In this document: positions 33,141 to 45,655 of the stretch, piece after piece
How the letters are laid out: each line of letters begins with the position of its first letter
How positions within the stretch are numbered: the first letter of the stretch is position 1
From: Inia geoffrensis
Taxonomy: Eukaryota; Chordata; Mammalia; Artiodactyla; Iniidae
DNA length: 64,000 bases
Direction of reading: 5' to 3'
NCBI GenBank assembly: GCA_036417435.1
Contig: CM070907.1
Location: forward strand, 60,372,001 to 60,436,000
Translations under genes and position numbers: made by a program
Notes under the pieces: model-generated
The model's input: only the letters and a program-made list of their open reading frames with translations
Databases searched by the model: none
What the model was told of the DNA's origin: nothing

Positions 33141-33159
33141 TTTATTCATCTGTCCATCC

Positions 33160-33400
33160 ACTCAACAAGCATTTATTGAGCTCCCACCTTACATTGGAAT
33201 CAGTCCTGGGCACGTTCACATAATATTCATTTAATCCTCACAGTAACCCTTTCAGCTAGTTAATATCGTCCCCCTTTGACGCCGCCTAAACTCACAGAGC
33301 TTAGGCAGTTTGCCGAAGGTCTAACAGCTGGTGCTGACAGTGTTTAGCTTCAAATCTAAATTTCCTATCCCCAAACTCAGACTTCCACGAATCACCTATT
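33160..33400 (+). repeat. MIR fragment
   Basis: 'acaagcatttattgagctcc', 'tcatttaatcctcacagtaa', 'gcttaggcagtttgccgaag' in MIR order. Confidence 0.75.
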
Positions 33401-33424
33401 TGTGTCTCTGTCACTTGATAAATA

Positions 33425-34025
33425 TCTAATGGGACCTACTATGTGCTAGGCACCATCCTAAGCACCAGGGATACATACGTAAGTCCTGGTCCTGAGAAGA
33501 CAGACATGTTCCCAAGGATCTCTTTGAGTCTGACAGTCATGTCATTTATTTATTCAATAGGCAGACATTTGAGGAGCATCTGCTGTATCCTAGAGATACA
33601 GCTCTGGGCCTGGAGAAACAGCACAGACATGCTGCTGTCCTCAGGAGGCACAAGCAGATCATCACTGGAGCACACAAGAGGGTGTGATTTGCTGTGTATG
33701 GCAAGTTTGGAGAAGGTTTCATAGAAAAGCCATTGAGTTGGACCATACGGTTTAAGGAGAGTTTTGATAGATTTTTTTTTTCTTTCCAAAAACAGGGTAA
33801 GGCATCCTAGAGAGAAGTCTTCATGAGCCAGGGCATGGAGGTAGAAAACTGCAGGGTGGTGTCAGGGTAGTTTAAACAGTACTATGTGGCTGGAATACGG
33901 GGTGTGAGGCAGGGATTAGAGGGACAAAAAGTTGGAAAGCTTGCCTCGAAAGTTGTGTAAAGGAGCTTAGATTTGATCTCAGGAAAATGGAGAGAACCAC
34001 TGGAGATTTCTGAGCTGAGGAGCTT
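33425..34025 (-). repeat. L2 fragments, two parts
   Basis: 'ctactatgtgctaggcacca' starts one reversed L2 3' end; a second begins at ~33545 ('attcaataggcagacatttg') and runs through 'catgagccagggcatggagg' to 'aaccactggagatttctgag'. Confidence 0.7.
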
Positions 34026-34929
34026 ATTTATCTTTGTGTTCCATGGCGTGTGGCAAACTGCCTTGTTCCTGGTAGCAGTTTCTAGCATTTGTCACTTTCC
34101 TGGCACCAGAGAAGACTCTGGCCCCCAACATGATGTCATGCTCTGTTTACACAGGAAAAATAATGCCGATGCTCTTGCGTATAGCAGTTTTCTCGCCAGC
34201 GCCTCTGCCAAGTCATCCCAGGTCTGAGAGCTGTCGTTCTCTTTTATCCCAGGCCAAATCACTGCCTCCGTGTTGTTGTCACTGCTATTGAGCCTGTTTT
34301 TTCTCCTTGGAGAACGGAATTTGGTCCAGTAGAAGTAGTACTAGCCAGGGAGGCTTAACGAACTGGGGTCCTGATCCCTGCTCTACAAGTACCTAGAGTG
34401 TAGCCTTTGCCTGCTGCCCTTCTGTGAAATGGATAGATGATTTCTACATTCCCCTCCAGGCTTGAGTCTCTCATTTTAAATGTAGGGTCAACACATGTTC
34501 ACCCAGGCCAGACAGTGGTTATATCTGCAAAATTCTGCTTTAACATTGGCAGAATAATTTTCTACGTTTGCAGCCTGTTTTATCTTCTCTGTACTTTGTC
34601 TCACATCTCCACACTCCACCTCCTCCTTGCCCATTCTAGGAAGGTTTCCAGGGGTGTTTGCACCTATGCCTCAAGAGAGATTTGTGTTGCTAAGCTAGAA
34701 ACAGAAGTTGCTAAAGAAAACTCTGTCTGCCAGTCTTCTTTGAAACCCTCAGTGCACTGAGGATATGAGGCCACTTGTCCCAAATGGAGCCCAGAGAGAG
34801 AAAGGAATACTTTTCAGAAGAGAGAGGCAAGAATAGCAAAATTGAGAAGAATCTCTTTCTTAGGATAACCATAAAACCAACCTTGTGGAGGAGGATGTTT
34901 GTGAGGATAAAAGGTAACATTTATTAATT
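34026..34929. other. No gene or named repeat recognised
   Basis: Unique DNA. A 107-codon plus ORF (34437-34760) resembles no known protein. Confidence 0.35.
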
Positions 34930-34941
34930 ATTAACCTGGAA

Positions 34942-35065
34942 TGGGAATTCCCTAGCGGTCTAATGGTTAGGACTCAGCACCTTCACTCCAGTGGGCCCGG
35001 GTTCGTTCCCTGGTTGGGCAACTAAGATCCCATAAGCCGCGTGGTGTGGCCAGAAAAAAAAAAAA
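34942..35065 (+). mobile_element. Short tRNA-derived SINE
   Basis: 'ggaattccctagcggtctaa' head and 'gggttcgttccctggttggg' B-box region with A-tail. Target duplication attaacctggaa (34930-34941) versus attaccgtggaa (35066-35077). Confidence 0.88.
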
Positions 35066-35379
35066 ATTACCGTGGAAGCATAAGCATAAACCAGGATGGT
35101 CCCAGCAAACTGTGTGTTGTAGTCAACCTACACCACCATTAAGTCCAAAAAGAAACACAGCATCACGCCCACACTGTCCTACAGACATCACTAATCAATC
35201 CCCACACTCTTTCCACTGAGCTCAGATGAGCCTAGAACCCTTCTGAACAAGTACTCCCGAGACTGCTAATCCAACAATGTTGGCCCTTGAGTTAAAGTCT
35301 CTTTATTACAGTTAATCTTGCAGTAGAAGCCAGACATAGTGGATACCGTGATGCTCTGCCCAGATCCTCTCCGAGGGGC

Positions 35380-35780
35380 TGAGGAACCCATCACTCAGCT
35401 GCTGAATCTACTGTCTGCTGATGGCTGACAGATGGACCCCTCACCAAGCATTGCCCACAGCTGAAGGACACTGCCTTGCCCCAGGTCACATCCTCTCCCA
35501 AGTGCACTGGAGACCAGTGACTGGTTGATGGAATGATACAAAGGCCAGACCCCACCACCCCACCCCACTTCCTTCAATTTGAGTCCAGTCTGAAAGGCAA
35601 TCCCAGCTCCAGAACTTTTTGTAAGATCAGCTGAGAGTGATGGCTTCCTTCTCCTTCCACTCAGTCTTGACTTCCTCACTTCCCTACAGATGCATCTCCC
35701 AGGAGTCCTCCTCAAACAACCTCTACCCACAACTCTCCATCTCAGGATCTGTTTGCAGGGATCCCACTCCAAGAAACCAA
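35380..35780 (+). repeat. Old LTR-like repeat, family not assigned
   Basis: 'ggctgaggaacccatcactc', 'gagaccagtgactggttgat', 'tccttccactcagtcttgac' and 'catctcaggatctgtttgca' form a dispersed mammalian pattern that I cannot name. Confidence 0.4.
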
Positions 35781-37130
35781 ACTACCTCTGTGCCATTAGT
35801 AAGAAGTAAACCCAAGGTTAACTTCCTAATTTGTACCTCAGTAACATAGGTCAATTAGCATATATTTCTTATTCGCACATTTAATTGACCTTAATTTAAA
35901 ACCTGTCCCAGAAAATACAATGCCCCTTCACTCTTTGCAATCAGAAGAGTGCAAGTTCTCTCCTTCTCTAGCCTTCAGTGGAGGAAACAGGATCGTTATG
36001 TGGTTCCACAGCAGTAAAGTGGAACAAACATTTTTAGGGAGATAGGAGACCTGGGTTTTAGTTCTGACTTTCCCACCGTCATGCGAGCAAATCATTTCCT
36101 TTCTCTAGGTGGGTCCAAATCTACTTGTCTATAAAATATAGGGCTTTTCAGAAAAATTATCCACTTGGAAATAAGGCAGAAAGGTGGGTCCCACATTCTT
36201 TCAATGTTATATGGGAACAAAGACCACTCAGAGATTGTCTGGAGGTATGAATCTCATTTCTCTCACAATTTGCTATTGATTGAAGGTCCCTGATTTAGTG
36301 AAATCACTTATTACCTGGTAGGGTTTTGTCTCATGGATATGCAAATAATTTCTGTCCATGGAACAGATAACCACAATGATTTATAACCCAGTTTTTTATG
36401 TAACCCAGTAAATTTATCCTAATATTATATAATATATAACTGACTTTTCTAATGTTCTTCGAACCAATCATAACATCTTAGTGGTTCCCTCGCTAATTCA
36501 TGAGTTCAATAGAATCTCTTACATGTGGTTCATTTTATATTTGTAGTGATTTTATCTTTTTAAAAATTAAATGTCAACAGGCTTGATCTGAGCCATGGTA
36601 CTGGAAGAAAACCAATCCACACACCCACCTTGAGAACTCAGGGATCATATGACGTTAATGTAACACAAGGCGTCAAGGACTCCTTTCTGCAGAAATCCTC
36701 TGCACCATATTACCCTTCAGAGAGTAGTCGGCAATACCAGAGTCTCCTGAGCCATCATCCCTTGATCACTGTGTGGCTGGGGTGGAGGCTGAGGAAACAG
36801 CAGCACAGCCAAGGCTTAGTGACAGGGACTTCCCCAGGGTTTCCCAAGGTCTGAAGTTTATGAAAGTTATACATGGTCACAGCTGGGATTCAAACCCAGG
36901 CCTGTCTAGCACAAAAAGCAGGCCTGTAACCACACTCCTCATACCTTCATGCCATGACTCAACAGCCTGTATAGCCAATGTATATCACATATGCATAGCA
37001 CATAGGAGGTGCTCAACATATACCCCATGCAATTAAAAATTTTTACATATTCCTAGTGGCTAGAGCTTGGATATTTTCAAAGGACCAAATCTATTGATAA
37101 GCCTCACTTCAGAGCACTGGAAAAGACAAA
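35781..37130. other. No gene; two MIR remnants
   Basis: MIR-like patches at ~36040-36150 ('gagacctgggttttagttct') and ~36860-36960 ('cacagctgggattcaaaccc'). The remainder is unique. Confidence 0.5.
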
Positions 37131-37319
37131 CACCTGGGAGCCAGACAGGCCTATGGTCTGGCCCATCATTGCCATTTCATGGCCACTTAGTAGTGTAACC
37201 TTGAACCAGAAATGAAAGCATATGAGCCTCAGTTTCCTCCCCTGTCACAGGCAAGTAACGCTCATAGGCTTGTTATGAGGATTAAAGTAGAAAAAGGAAT
37301 GTGAGCACACTTAGCACAG
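37131..37319 (+). repeat. MIR fragment
   Basis: 'gagcctcagtttcctcccct' and 'gcttgttatgaggattaaag' are the MIR 3' half. Confidence 0.7.
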
Positions 37320-39959
37320 GACCTAGCAAAGGTGCCCCCGCCCCCAGTCATCTTTTGGTCTTTCCATCCACTCTCAGAAGACCCTGGAAGGCTATGAGAC
37401 CTTGGCTGTGCTGCTCATTCTACCAGCCCCCGCTCCAGCCACACAGTGATCAAGGGATGGGAAAATGCTCTGTTCAAACAGGTGTCACTGTTCTCAACCT
37501 ACAGTCTCATTTCCTGATCGTGTCTTAATCTGCTCGTCGGTGGTGAAAGTTGATTTCTTGCACATTCTTATATCAGTGGGAATTTCTGCCCTTGGCTGAC
37601 AGGCATTATGGGCTGGCTTTGACATACAGCCCTACAGGGCCTGAACAGCCCCTATTCTTTCCCAGTCCTGAAAGGGAGCTTTGTGCCAAGGATTCATTAA
37701 ACTGCACTGCACAGCCCCTTCATAAATGGGGCTCAATAATGAACAGTCGATTTAACTGGAAAAGCTGCTGGAGCTGTTAAATTAAAGGGAAATAAAGTGC
37801 ACTTTAGACTCAGTCTGCCAGAAGAAATGGTGACCTAAAAGGAAAATCTTCATTTTTACTGAAGTTTTTAAAAAAGTGTAAAATGTCCAGGAAACTTCCT
37901 TGTGACAGGCAATGAGACATAAAATCGGAGAATGCACGCTTAAGATAGTGATGCTTTTTATGCACTAGCATCGCCCCAAAGTGAGTCTTGGGTTCTCAGA
38001 GGAAACAAAGGATTGACCTAATTTGGGGAAGGAAATATGAAGGGACTCTGAAATATGCCACAATAAATGTTTTTTTTTGTTGTTTGTTTTTTAATTTTTT
38101 AAATTATTTTGTTTAAGACCAGGTTTTCTCTTTCATTCTTGGGACATTTGAGGGACCAAGGGCCATTCTTTTCAGTTTTTCTGCTCTCTTTCAGGAATGA
38201 GGAATCTCTCCAGGAGGAGATCCAATTGTTTCTCCTCACACTACAGCTCAGAGTTACATTTGATTTGAGTATTGTGCTCTGACATCTAACTCAGCAGCCT
38301 CTCTCTTAGGTTTGAGATTTCAGCAGTATGCATAAGTGCACCAGAGAACTTTCTCTTCAACTTCTTCTTCTGAGTTATATCACTTCTAAGCATGGTGAGA
38401 TGGAACTTCTACTAACATATGCTGGAATGTTATGGTTTCCAATAACTCTCATGTGCAAGAAGTAAAAGCCACTGTGTTTTGGCAGATAACATAACTATAT
38501 GATGGTCTTAGCTTTTCTCTGCTAAACTGCTGTGAGCTGGGAATTATTCTTTTCAAGATCCCCTATCCTTCATGTTTTCAAATCTTTATACAGAATCGGC
38601 TCCTGGGTACATTATAGGCTTCCCTAGTCAAGGCCTGGTTTTCATCTTTAAGCATCGTTTTACCATAAAAAACGACAAAAGTCACTCATCACAGGGAATT
38701 TAAAGAGAAATCTGAAAGGCAATGTGAAATAAATAAAGGCCCACTTCCACCCTCATTGTTCAGGGTCACTGGAATCCAAACACAGGTTTTCAGTTGCAAA
38801 GCTGTATAGAAAAGGCAAAACTTCCTTTCTAAGAAGTTTTATGCTCCCTTTCTGGAACCTACTTTATTTTTCATTTTGAATTCTAAGCCATCAATTTAAT
38901 TTTTTTAGGATTCTGCTTTGAGCAATTCAAAGCTGCCTTGAAAATATCCTGAAGTTGAAAAAAATAAATCTCTATATGTGCTCATTTTTAATAGTAACTA
39001 TGGTGACCCACTAAATAGTATTGTTTTATTCTTCGTCCATCTACCACCAATGAGTCACGGTTGACCAATGTAAAGCATGGGCTCTCTACACCATGAAATT
39101 CTGGGTTCATAAAAAACTGCTGTCTGTGACAACTTCTGGGGGACTTTGCTCAGTGTGAGCCCCGATGGTTATTAGGGTCTACACCTGCATCAGAGCAAAC
39201 AAAGTTTCATTCACTTTCCATAAAAGATTGCCAGAGTCCAAAATGGCTGTGCCATCCTGTGTGAGCCTGATTACATTTTGACATTTATCAGTGCGGTAAA
39301 TATTCATTAGAAAATACACATTAGAAGGGTCCAACTTTTACACATGGCACGAGTCACTCAGATGCACTTTTCCAGTCATGACTTGTCCTACATAAACAAT
39401 CATCAACCTACTCAAAAGACATTTAGCCTTAAAATATGGGAGATAAGAGAACCTTCTGGATCTGACCACAGCCAGACCACAGGTTAGGGAAAATGTTAAT
39501 ATGTTACAACTTGTCTAAAGGAAAATAACCAGGAGAGTGATGCTGATCAAAATTAAAGCACAGGAGAAAGTACGCTTTCTATAGGATTCAGAACATCCTT
39601 GAATTCTTCTATTTATTTTAAGAAATAAAATTTTATGTGCCTTTTTTCCTACCCGCGTGTAATCTTTCTGAGGAAAGGAAAAAGATGTCCTCAGTGCCTG
39701 ACGGAAAGTATGACAGGTAGAGGTTTAAGAAATATTTGACTAGAGAGTAAAAAAAAAAAAAAAAAGAAGAAAGAAAAGGGAAGAGATAAAAGGGAATGTG
39801 AGACAATGAAAGGGAAATGTTAGACCAGGGAAACTTAGAAATGACACAATAGCTTTCTTCACATATTTAAAGTATATCATTTAAAAACAGATTAAAATTT
39901 ATTCTTTTAGAAACCAAATAATTTAACTGGGAGCTATGTATAAAAAGTTAAAATATTTC
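37320..39959. other. Longest stretch with no named repeat (~2.6 kb)
   Basis: Apart from A/T runs near 38070-38110 and 39750-39765, I find no SINE, LINE, LTR or DNA-transposon pattern. No convincing ORF. Possible conserved noncoding DNA; not provable without alignment. Confidence 0.45.
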
Positions 39960-41527
39960 TGGGTCCTGGATGAAAGGACCCTAGAAGTTGCTACCTCATC
40001 CAAAAAAGTAAAAAGCTGAAGAAAAAAAAAACTGAAAAAAATCAACAACTCTTTCTAGCTCCGTAAGAGAATTGAGATCACAGGGCAAAACACTGCCCTC
40101 CAAACTGGAGAGACAGACAGACGAATACAGAGAAACACAACTTACTAGAACAGAAGCATCTATGGGAACCAGTGTTGGGGTAAGATGACCAGAACTGTAA
40201 TTGACAAATTGCTGGAGGCTCAGTGTGAAAAGTCCGAGAGATAAAAACTCCAGGCGGACACAGTCATCTTGGAATCTCCACAATTTTGTAAATTTTACTT
40301 GTTGGAGTTCTACCCATTCTCACAGTGAATAGTAGAGAAAAATCCTGTTGTGCTTTCAGCAGGGGGAGGGGAGAAGAAGCCATCTTGAAATATGCCAGAC
40401 CATTCTGTTCTAAACAAGGTCAGTTCTCAGAAGAAACTATTTAACCGGAGCCCAACCTACCCGGGGAAAGGAAAAAACCTGAGAAGGACTTACAGAGCTT
40501 ACAGTCCAGAGGCATAGGCTCACTAAAAGACTGAGCCCTAATCGTAGGTCTATAGAATGCTTCCCCTCCTCTCACCACCACATTACTAAAGTCCTATGTA
40601 CAGCAGTTCGTTCCGTTTACCCAGTACAACATGTCCAACTATCAGGAAAAATTATGAGGCATACTTAAAGGCAAAAAACACAGTTTGAAGAGACAGAGTA
40701 AGCCTCAGAACCAGACTCATATAATGGCCAGACTCATATAACTCTGATATTGGAGTTATCTGACCAGGAATTTAAAACAACTATGATCATATGCCAAGGG
40801 CTGTAATGGATAAAGTAGACAGCATGCAAGAACAGATGGACAATGTAAGCGAGAGATGGGACTTGTAAAGAAAAAAACAAAAAGAAATGCTAGAGATCCA
40901 AAACACTATAACAGAAATGAAGAATGCCTTTGATGGGCTTATTAGTAGACTGGACATGGCCTAGAAAAGAACCTCTAAGCTTGAGAATATCTCAGGAGAA
41001 ACAACCAAAACTAAGAAAAAAAGGAAAAAAACAGAACAGAATATCCAAAAACTGTGGAACAATTATAAACGGTGTAAAATTAGTAATGAAAATAGCAGAA
41101 GCAGAAGAGAAAAAGGAACAGAAAAAATATTTGAAACAATAATTTCTGAGAATTTCTCCCAAATTAATGTTAGACACCATATAAAAGATTCAGAAAGACC
41201 AGAGAAGAGCAAGCAGGATAAATGCCAAAAAAAAAAAAAAAAAAAACAGAAACAAACAAAAGCTACACATAGGGATATAATTTTCAAACTACAGAAAATC
41301 AAAGATAAGGAAAAAATCCTGAAAGATGGCAGAGAGAAAAAGAAAACACCTCACCTATAGAGGAGCAAAGATAAAAATTATATCCAACTTCTCAGAAATC
41401 ATGAAAGCAAGAAGAGAGTAGAGGGAAATATTTAAAGTGTTGAGAGCAAAAAAACCCACCAACCTAAAATTCTGTACCCTGTAAAATTATCCTTCAAAAG
41501 TGAAGGAGAAATAAATACATACAAACA

Positions 41528-42431
41528 GTTTTTAAATATTTTTATTGGAGTATAATTGCTTTACAATGTTGTGTTAGTTTCTGCTGTATAACAAAGTGAA
41601 TCAGCTATACATATACATACATCCCCATATCTCCGCCCTCTTTCATCTCCCTCCCACCTAACCTATCCCACCCCTCTAGGTTGTCACAAAGCACCAAGCT
41701 GATCTCCCTGTACTATGCAGCTTCCCATTAGCCATCCATTTTACATTTGGTAGTGCATATATGTAAATGCTACTCTCTCACTTTGTCCCAGCTTCCCCTT
41801 CCCCCTCTGTGTCCTCAAGTCCATTCTCTATGTCTTCGTCTTTATTCCTGCCCTGCCACTAGGTTCATCAGTACCATTTTTTTAATATTCCATACCTGTG
41901 TGTTAGCATATGGTATTTGTTTTTCTCTTTCTGACTTACTTCACTCTGTATGACAGACTCTAGGTCCATCCACCTCATTACAAATAACTTAATTTCATTC
42001 CTTTTTATGGCTGAGTAATATCCCTTTGTATATATGTGCCACATCTTCTTTATCCATTCATCTGTTGATGGACACAGGTTGCTTCCATGTCCTGGCTATT
42101 ATAAATAGTGCTACAATGAACACTATGGTACATGTCTCTTTTTGAATTATGGTTTTCTCAGGGTATATGCCCAGAAATGGGATTGCTGAGTCATATGGTA
42201 GTTCTATTTTTAGTTTTTTAAGGAACTTCCATACTGTTCTCCATATGGCTGTATCAATTTACATCCCCACCAACAGTGCAGGAGGGTTCCCTTTTCTCCA
42301 CACCCTCTTCAGCATTTATTGTTTGTAGGTTTTTTGATAATGGCCATTCTGACTGGTGTGAGATGATATCTCATTGTGGTTTTGATTTGCATTTCTCTAA
42401 TGATTACTGATGTTGAGCATCTTTTCATGTG
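41528..42431 (-). mobile_element. Younger L1 3' segment inserted into the old L1
   Basis: Reverse L1 3'UTR and ORF2 end ('ttattggagtataattgctt', 'gtatatgcccagaaatggga', 'catccccaccaacagtgcag'). Target duplication acaaaca at 41521-41527 and 42432-42438, in the old L1 sequence. Confidence 0.88.
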
Positions 42432-42502
42432 ACAAACAAACATTGAAGGAATTTGTTGCCGGTAGACCTGCCTTGCAAGAAATGTTTAATAAAAGTAACT
42501 TA

Positions 42503-42704
42503 GGGCTTCCCTGGTGGCGCAGTGGTTGGGAGTCCGCCTGCCGATGCAGGGGGCGCGGGTTCATGCCCTGGTCTGGGAGGATCCCACATGCCACGGAGCG
42601 GCTGGGCCCATGAGCCATGGCCGCTGGGCCTGCGTGTCCGGAGCCTGTGCTCCATGACGGGAGAGGCCACAGTGGTGAGAGGCCCATGTACCACACACAC
42701 ACAA
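42503..42704 (+). mobile_element. CHR-2-like cetacean SINE in the old L1
   Basis: Complete short form. Target duplication aaaagtaactta (42491-42502) and aaaagtaatta (42705-42715). Confidence 0.93.
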
Positions 42705-43217
42705 AAAAGTAATTAGAAAGAAAGAAAATAATATAGGCCAGAAACTCGGATCTACAAAAAGAAAGAAAAAGTGTTGAAGAAGGAATAAGTGAAGCTAAAA
42801 TAAAACTTTAATTTTTCTTATTCTTAATTGATCTAACAGATGTTTGTTCAAAATAATAATAGCAACAATGTATTTGATTATATATGCTTATGTACACATA
42901 CATATGTATGTGTATATCTATATGCTTATGTATAAATGAAATGAATGACAGAAATGAAACAAGGGATAGGAAGAATTAGAATTATTTTGTTATTATGAGG
43001 CACTTGCACTACCTGTGAAGCAATATAGTGTTATTTGAAGATAGACTTGGATTAGTTGTTAATGTATGTTGCAAACTCAAGGGCAACCACTAAAAATGGT
43101 AAAAAAAGAAGTATAACTGCTGTGCTAAGAAAGGAGAGAAAATGGAATCATATAAAGTGCTCAGTTAAGACAACAAAAGGCAGAAAAAGAGTGGAAAACA
43201 AACAAAAAAAGAGCAGG

Positions 43218-43290
43218 GACAAAGGGCAACAAATAATAAACTGTAATAAATATAGACAAAGGGCAACAAATAATAAACTGTAATAAATAT
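43218..43290. repeat. 36-bp direct tandem duplication
   Basis: Two identical 36-bp copies starting gacaaagggcaacaaataat at 43218-43253 and 43255-43290 (period 37). A partial third copy of the 'aaactgtaataaatat' part follows near 43325-43350. Local expansion inside the old L1. Confidence 0.9.
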
Positions 43291-43506
43291 TTATAAATAA
43301 TAACCTGTAATAAAAAGGAAAACAAATAAACTGTAATAAATATTTATAAATATATAAATAAACTGTAATAACTTTATTTATTTAATAAATAAATAATCCA
43401 ACTATCAATAATTACTTTGAACATCAGTGGTCTAAAAGCATCAACTTAAAGACACAGATTGCCAAAGATTATGACCACATGTTATCCACAAAAAAAGCCC
43501 ACTTTA

Positions 43507-43648
43507 TTATTTTTTCTGGTGGATTTCTTTTTTTCTTTAGCTGCACCGCGCAGCTTGCGGGATCTTTAGTTTCCCAACCAGTGATTGGATACCAGGCCCA
43601 GCAAGGAAAGGGCCAAGTCCTAACCACTGGACCACCAGAGAATTCCCC
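43507..43648 (-). mobile_element. Short tRNA-derived SINE in the old L1
   Basis: Head-only SINE in reverse ('taaccactggaccaccagag'). Perfect 14-bp duplication aaaagcccacttta at 43493-43506 and 43649-43662. Confidence 0.9.
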
Positions 43649-43830
43649 AAAAGCCCACTTTAAATTAAAGCACATATAGATTAAAGGTAAATGGAGAAAA
43701 ATATACCATGCTAACAACTAATCAAAAAAAGTGGAAGTGGAAGTAGCTATATTAATTTTATACAGGTAAGATACCAGGGATAAATAGGGACACTACATAA
43801 TGCTAAAGGGGCTAATTCTCTAAGAGAATT

Positions 43831-44399
43831 ACTCAGAGAACCTTCTCAGAAGAATCTGATAAGTTCTGTCTGGAACCCAGTACTGAATCAAAAAATGGAG
43901 GAACAGTTGTGCATAACAGGTCAGTTTTCTATATTCACAACATATAACCTCGAAAGTGGTTTTTTTTCCTTCCTGAACTGTGTGTCCCCACCCACCACCC
44001 ACCACTGAATTATCTTCCTTTTATTATAAAGGATAGTTCAGCTTTCTCTAACTCCTACCTCCGAATTTGCCTCTCCAAATCCATCAAGACCTCAGCTGAA
44101 CTAAGGGCCTTCCATCCAGTAACCATACTCCTTAAAAGGAGGTTAAAATAAAAGTAGTATGAAAATAATGTGTATCTGCCATTACAATTCCTCATACATT
44201 CCAAAGAGAAAGTCAGAGAAATTGACATGTAGAAAGGGAGTAAGACTTGTCTAAGACAATTTATCAATCCAAGCCAGGTGTAGCTGAACTTCAAACTCTC
44301 ACCAAACTCAAGTTCTCTGTCTCCTAGGCCAGAGCTATTTTCACCAGAACGTTGTACCCCATGTGGTAGTTTTTCAATTATTCTCTCCATTCTTTGTCT
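43831..44399. other. No gene; weak MIR-like patch
   Basis: MIR-like 'aagacttgtctaagacaatt' region at ~44130-44340; otherwise unique. Confidence 0.4.
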
Positions 44400-44710
44400 G
44401 GATAACTCTTGCTTGTTCTTCTATGCTTGGATGAAATATTAATTCCTTAGAGAGACTTACTTTTATTGCCCCTCCAGCTAGATTAGATTCCAGCGTTATT
44501 CTCTGTCATAGTACCTGTTTTTATAACATTGGTACCAAAATAATGCAATTGTATATTTCCTTGTGCATTTATATTGAATGTCAATGTCACTCAGTACACA
44601 GTAAGTTTCATGACGATGGGAGGCATGATTTTTTTAAATCATTCTCAACCCATTATGTATTATAGTAAATGAAACAAAGAAAATATTCAATAAACATTTG
44701 TGATAAAGAG
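44400..44710 (+). repeat. L2 3' end
   Basis: 'cccctccagctagattagat', 'ctgtcatagtacctg', 'agtaagtttcatgacgatgg' and 'attcaataaacatttgtgat' follow the L2 3' end in order. Confidence 0.75.
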
Positions 44711-45389
44711 TTCAATAAAGAGAAAGACAAAGGTTTTGGATGGCTTGTCCATGTAGACACTAATGTCATTAGGATAATAAAGACATTGGCTTGGAGAGTG
44801 GCATGGAAGCCAGGGTCTGACACCATCAATGAATGAGGAGAATGACCATGAGACCAGGCAGCAGGAGATAAAGTGCTATGAAACAGAACTCGAGAGAGAG
44901 AGCTTTTATATGATCAAACTTTAAGTTGTGATCAAAATTTGTCATCTCCATTCATCCTCTGATTTGAATCAACCTCTCACTGTTCCCAATCCCTCCAACC
45001 CAAACTTTTCCTCAGGGCCTTCTAGAAAGCTATTCCATTGAAAACAACTCTCGTGATATCTTTCAACTCTTCCCTCAAATTCCATCTACCATCTTGCCTT
45101 AATGAAAACCTAAATTTACCCTAAGCATCCTACTTTTGCCTTGCATTTCATTCAATTCCCAGGGCCAGTTCCAGCCTTTTCTCCTCTTCCAATCATGTAA
45201 ATACTTCCTATAATTTAAGGTTTTGTCACAAGCCAGTCACTTCTCTCCATTTACTGAAGACTGAGTTGTAGTTTGCCTCTCCACTCTAATACCTGCCATT
45301 GCCTTAGTTTACTTTAATGTTCAAGGATACAGTACATCTAACACACTAGCATCTCAGTTCTATGCATGACACATTTCCACTGTTAAATA
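44711..45389. other. No gene; possible old LINE remnant
   Basis: The C/T-rich part near 44950-45180 resembles decayed LINE DNA, but not clearly enough to assign. Confidence 0.3.
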
Positions 45390-45655
45390 TTTATCCATGC
45401 ACTTATCCAACAAATATTTATTGGGCAACTTTTGTAGGCCAGCACAATGCTAAACACTGAGGATACCATAACTGCTAAGATATAGTCTTTATATTTACAA
45501 GACTTGCACTCTGCTAAGTGGAGAAGGCTCTGCAACAGAAAAAGTCCTTGAGGGCTAGACCATGTCTGACTTGTTCAACACAGTATCACTAGCACCTATC
45601 ACTGTATGTGGCACCTAGGAGGAATTTAATATGTATTCCTCAAATGAATGAAACT
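45390..45655. repeat. Two L2 3' ends in opposite orientation
   Basis: ~45390-45540 is reversed L2 ('ccaacaaatatttattgggc', 'gccagcacaatgctaaacac'). ~45545-45655 is forward L2 ('gggctagaccatgtctgact', 'cacagtatcactagcaccta', 'cctcaaatgaatgaa'). Confidence 0.65.

Larger units (their letters stand above)
39960..43830 (+). mobile_element. Old L1 (L1M-type): 5'UTR, ORF1, spacer and ORF2 start, with nested insertions
   Basis: 5'UTR-type DNA from ~39960 ('ctgcagcagggggaggggag'-like at ~40360). ORF1 region from ~40740 ('gaccaggaatttaaaacaac', 'gaagaatgcctttgatgggc', 'gaacagaatatccaaaaact', 'gtgaaggagaaataaatac'). After the inserts comes the inter-ORF DNA ('aaactcggatctacaaaaag', 'gggcaaccactaaaaatgg') and then the endonuclease start of ORF2 (~43400-43830). 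Many frame breaks. Interrupted by an L1 (41528-42431), a CHR-2 SINE (42503-42704) and a short SINE (43507-43648). It ends abruptly at ~43830 within ORF2. Confidence 0.8.

Noticed and set aside
43200..43400. Regular short repeats considered as a CRISPR-like array
   Set aside because: Only two full copies, 1-bp spacing, AT-rich mammalian L1 context; not an array.
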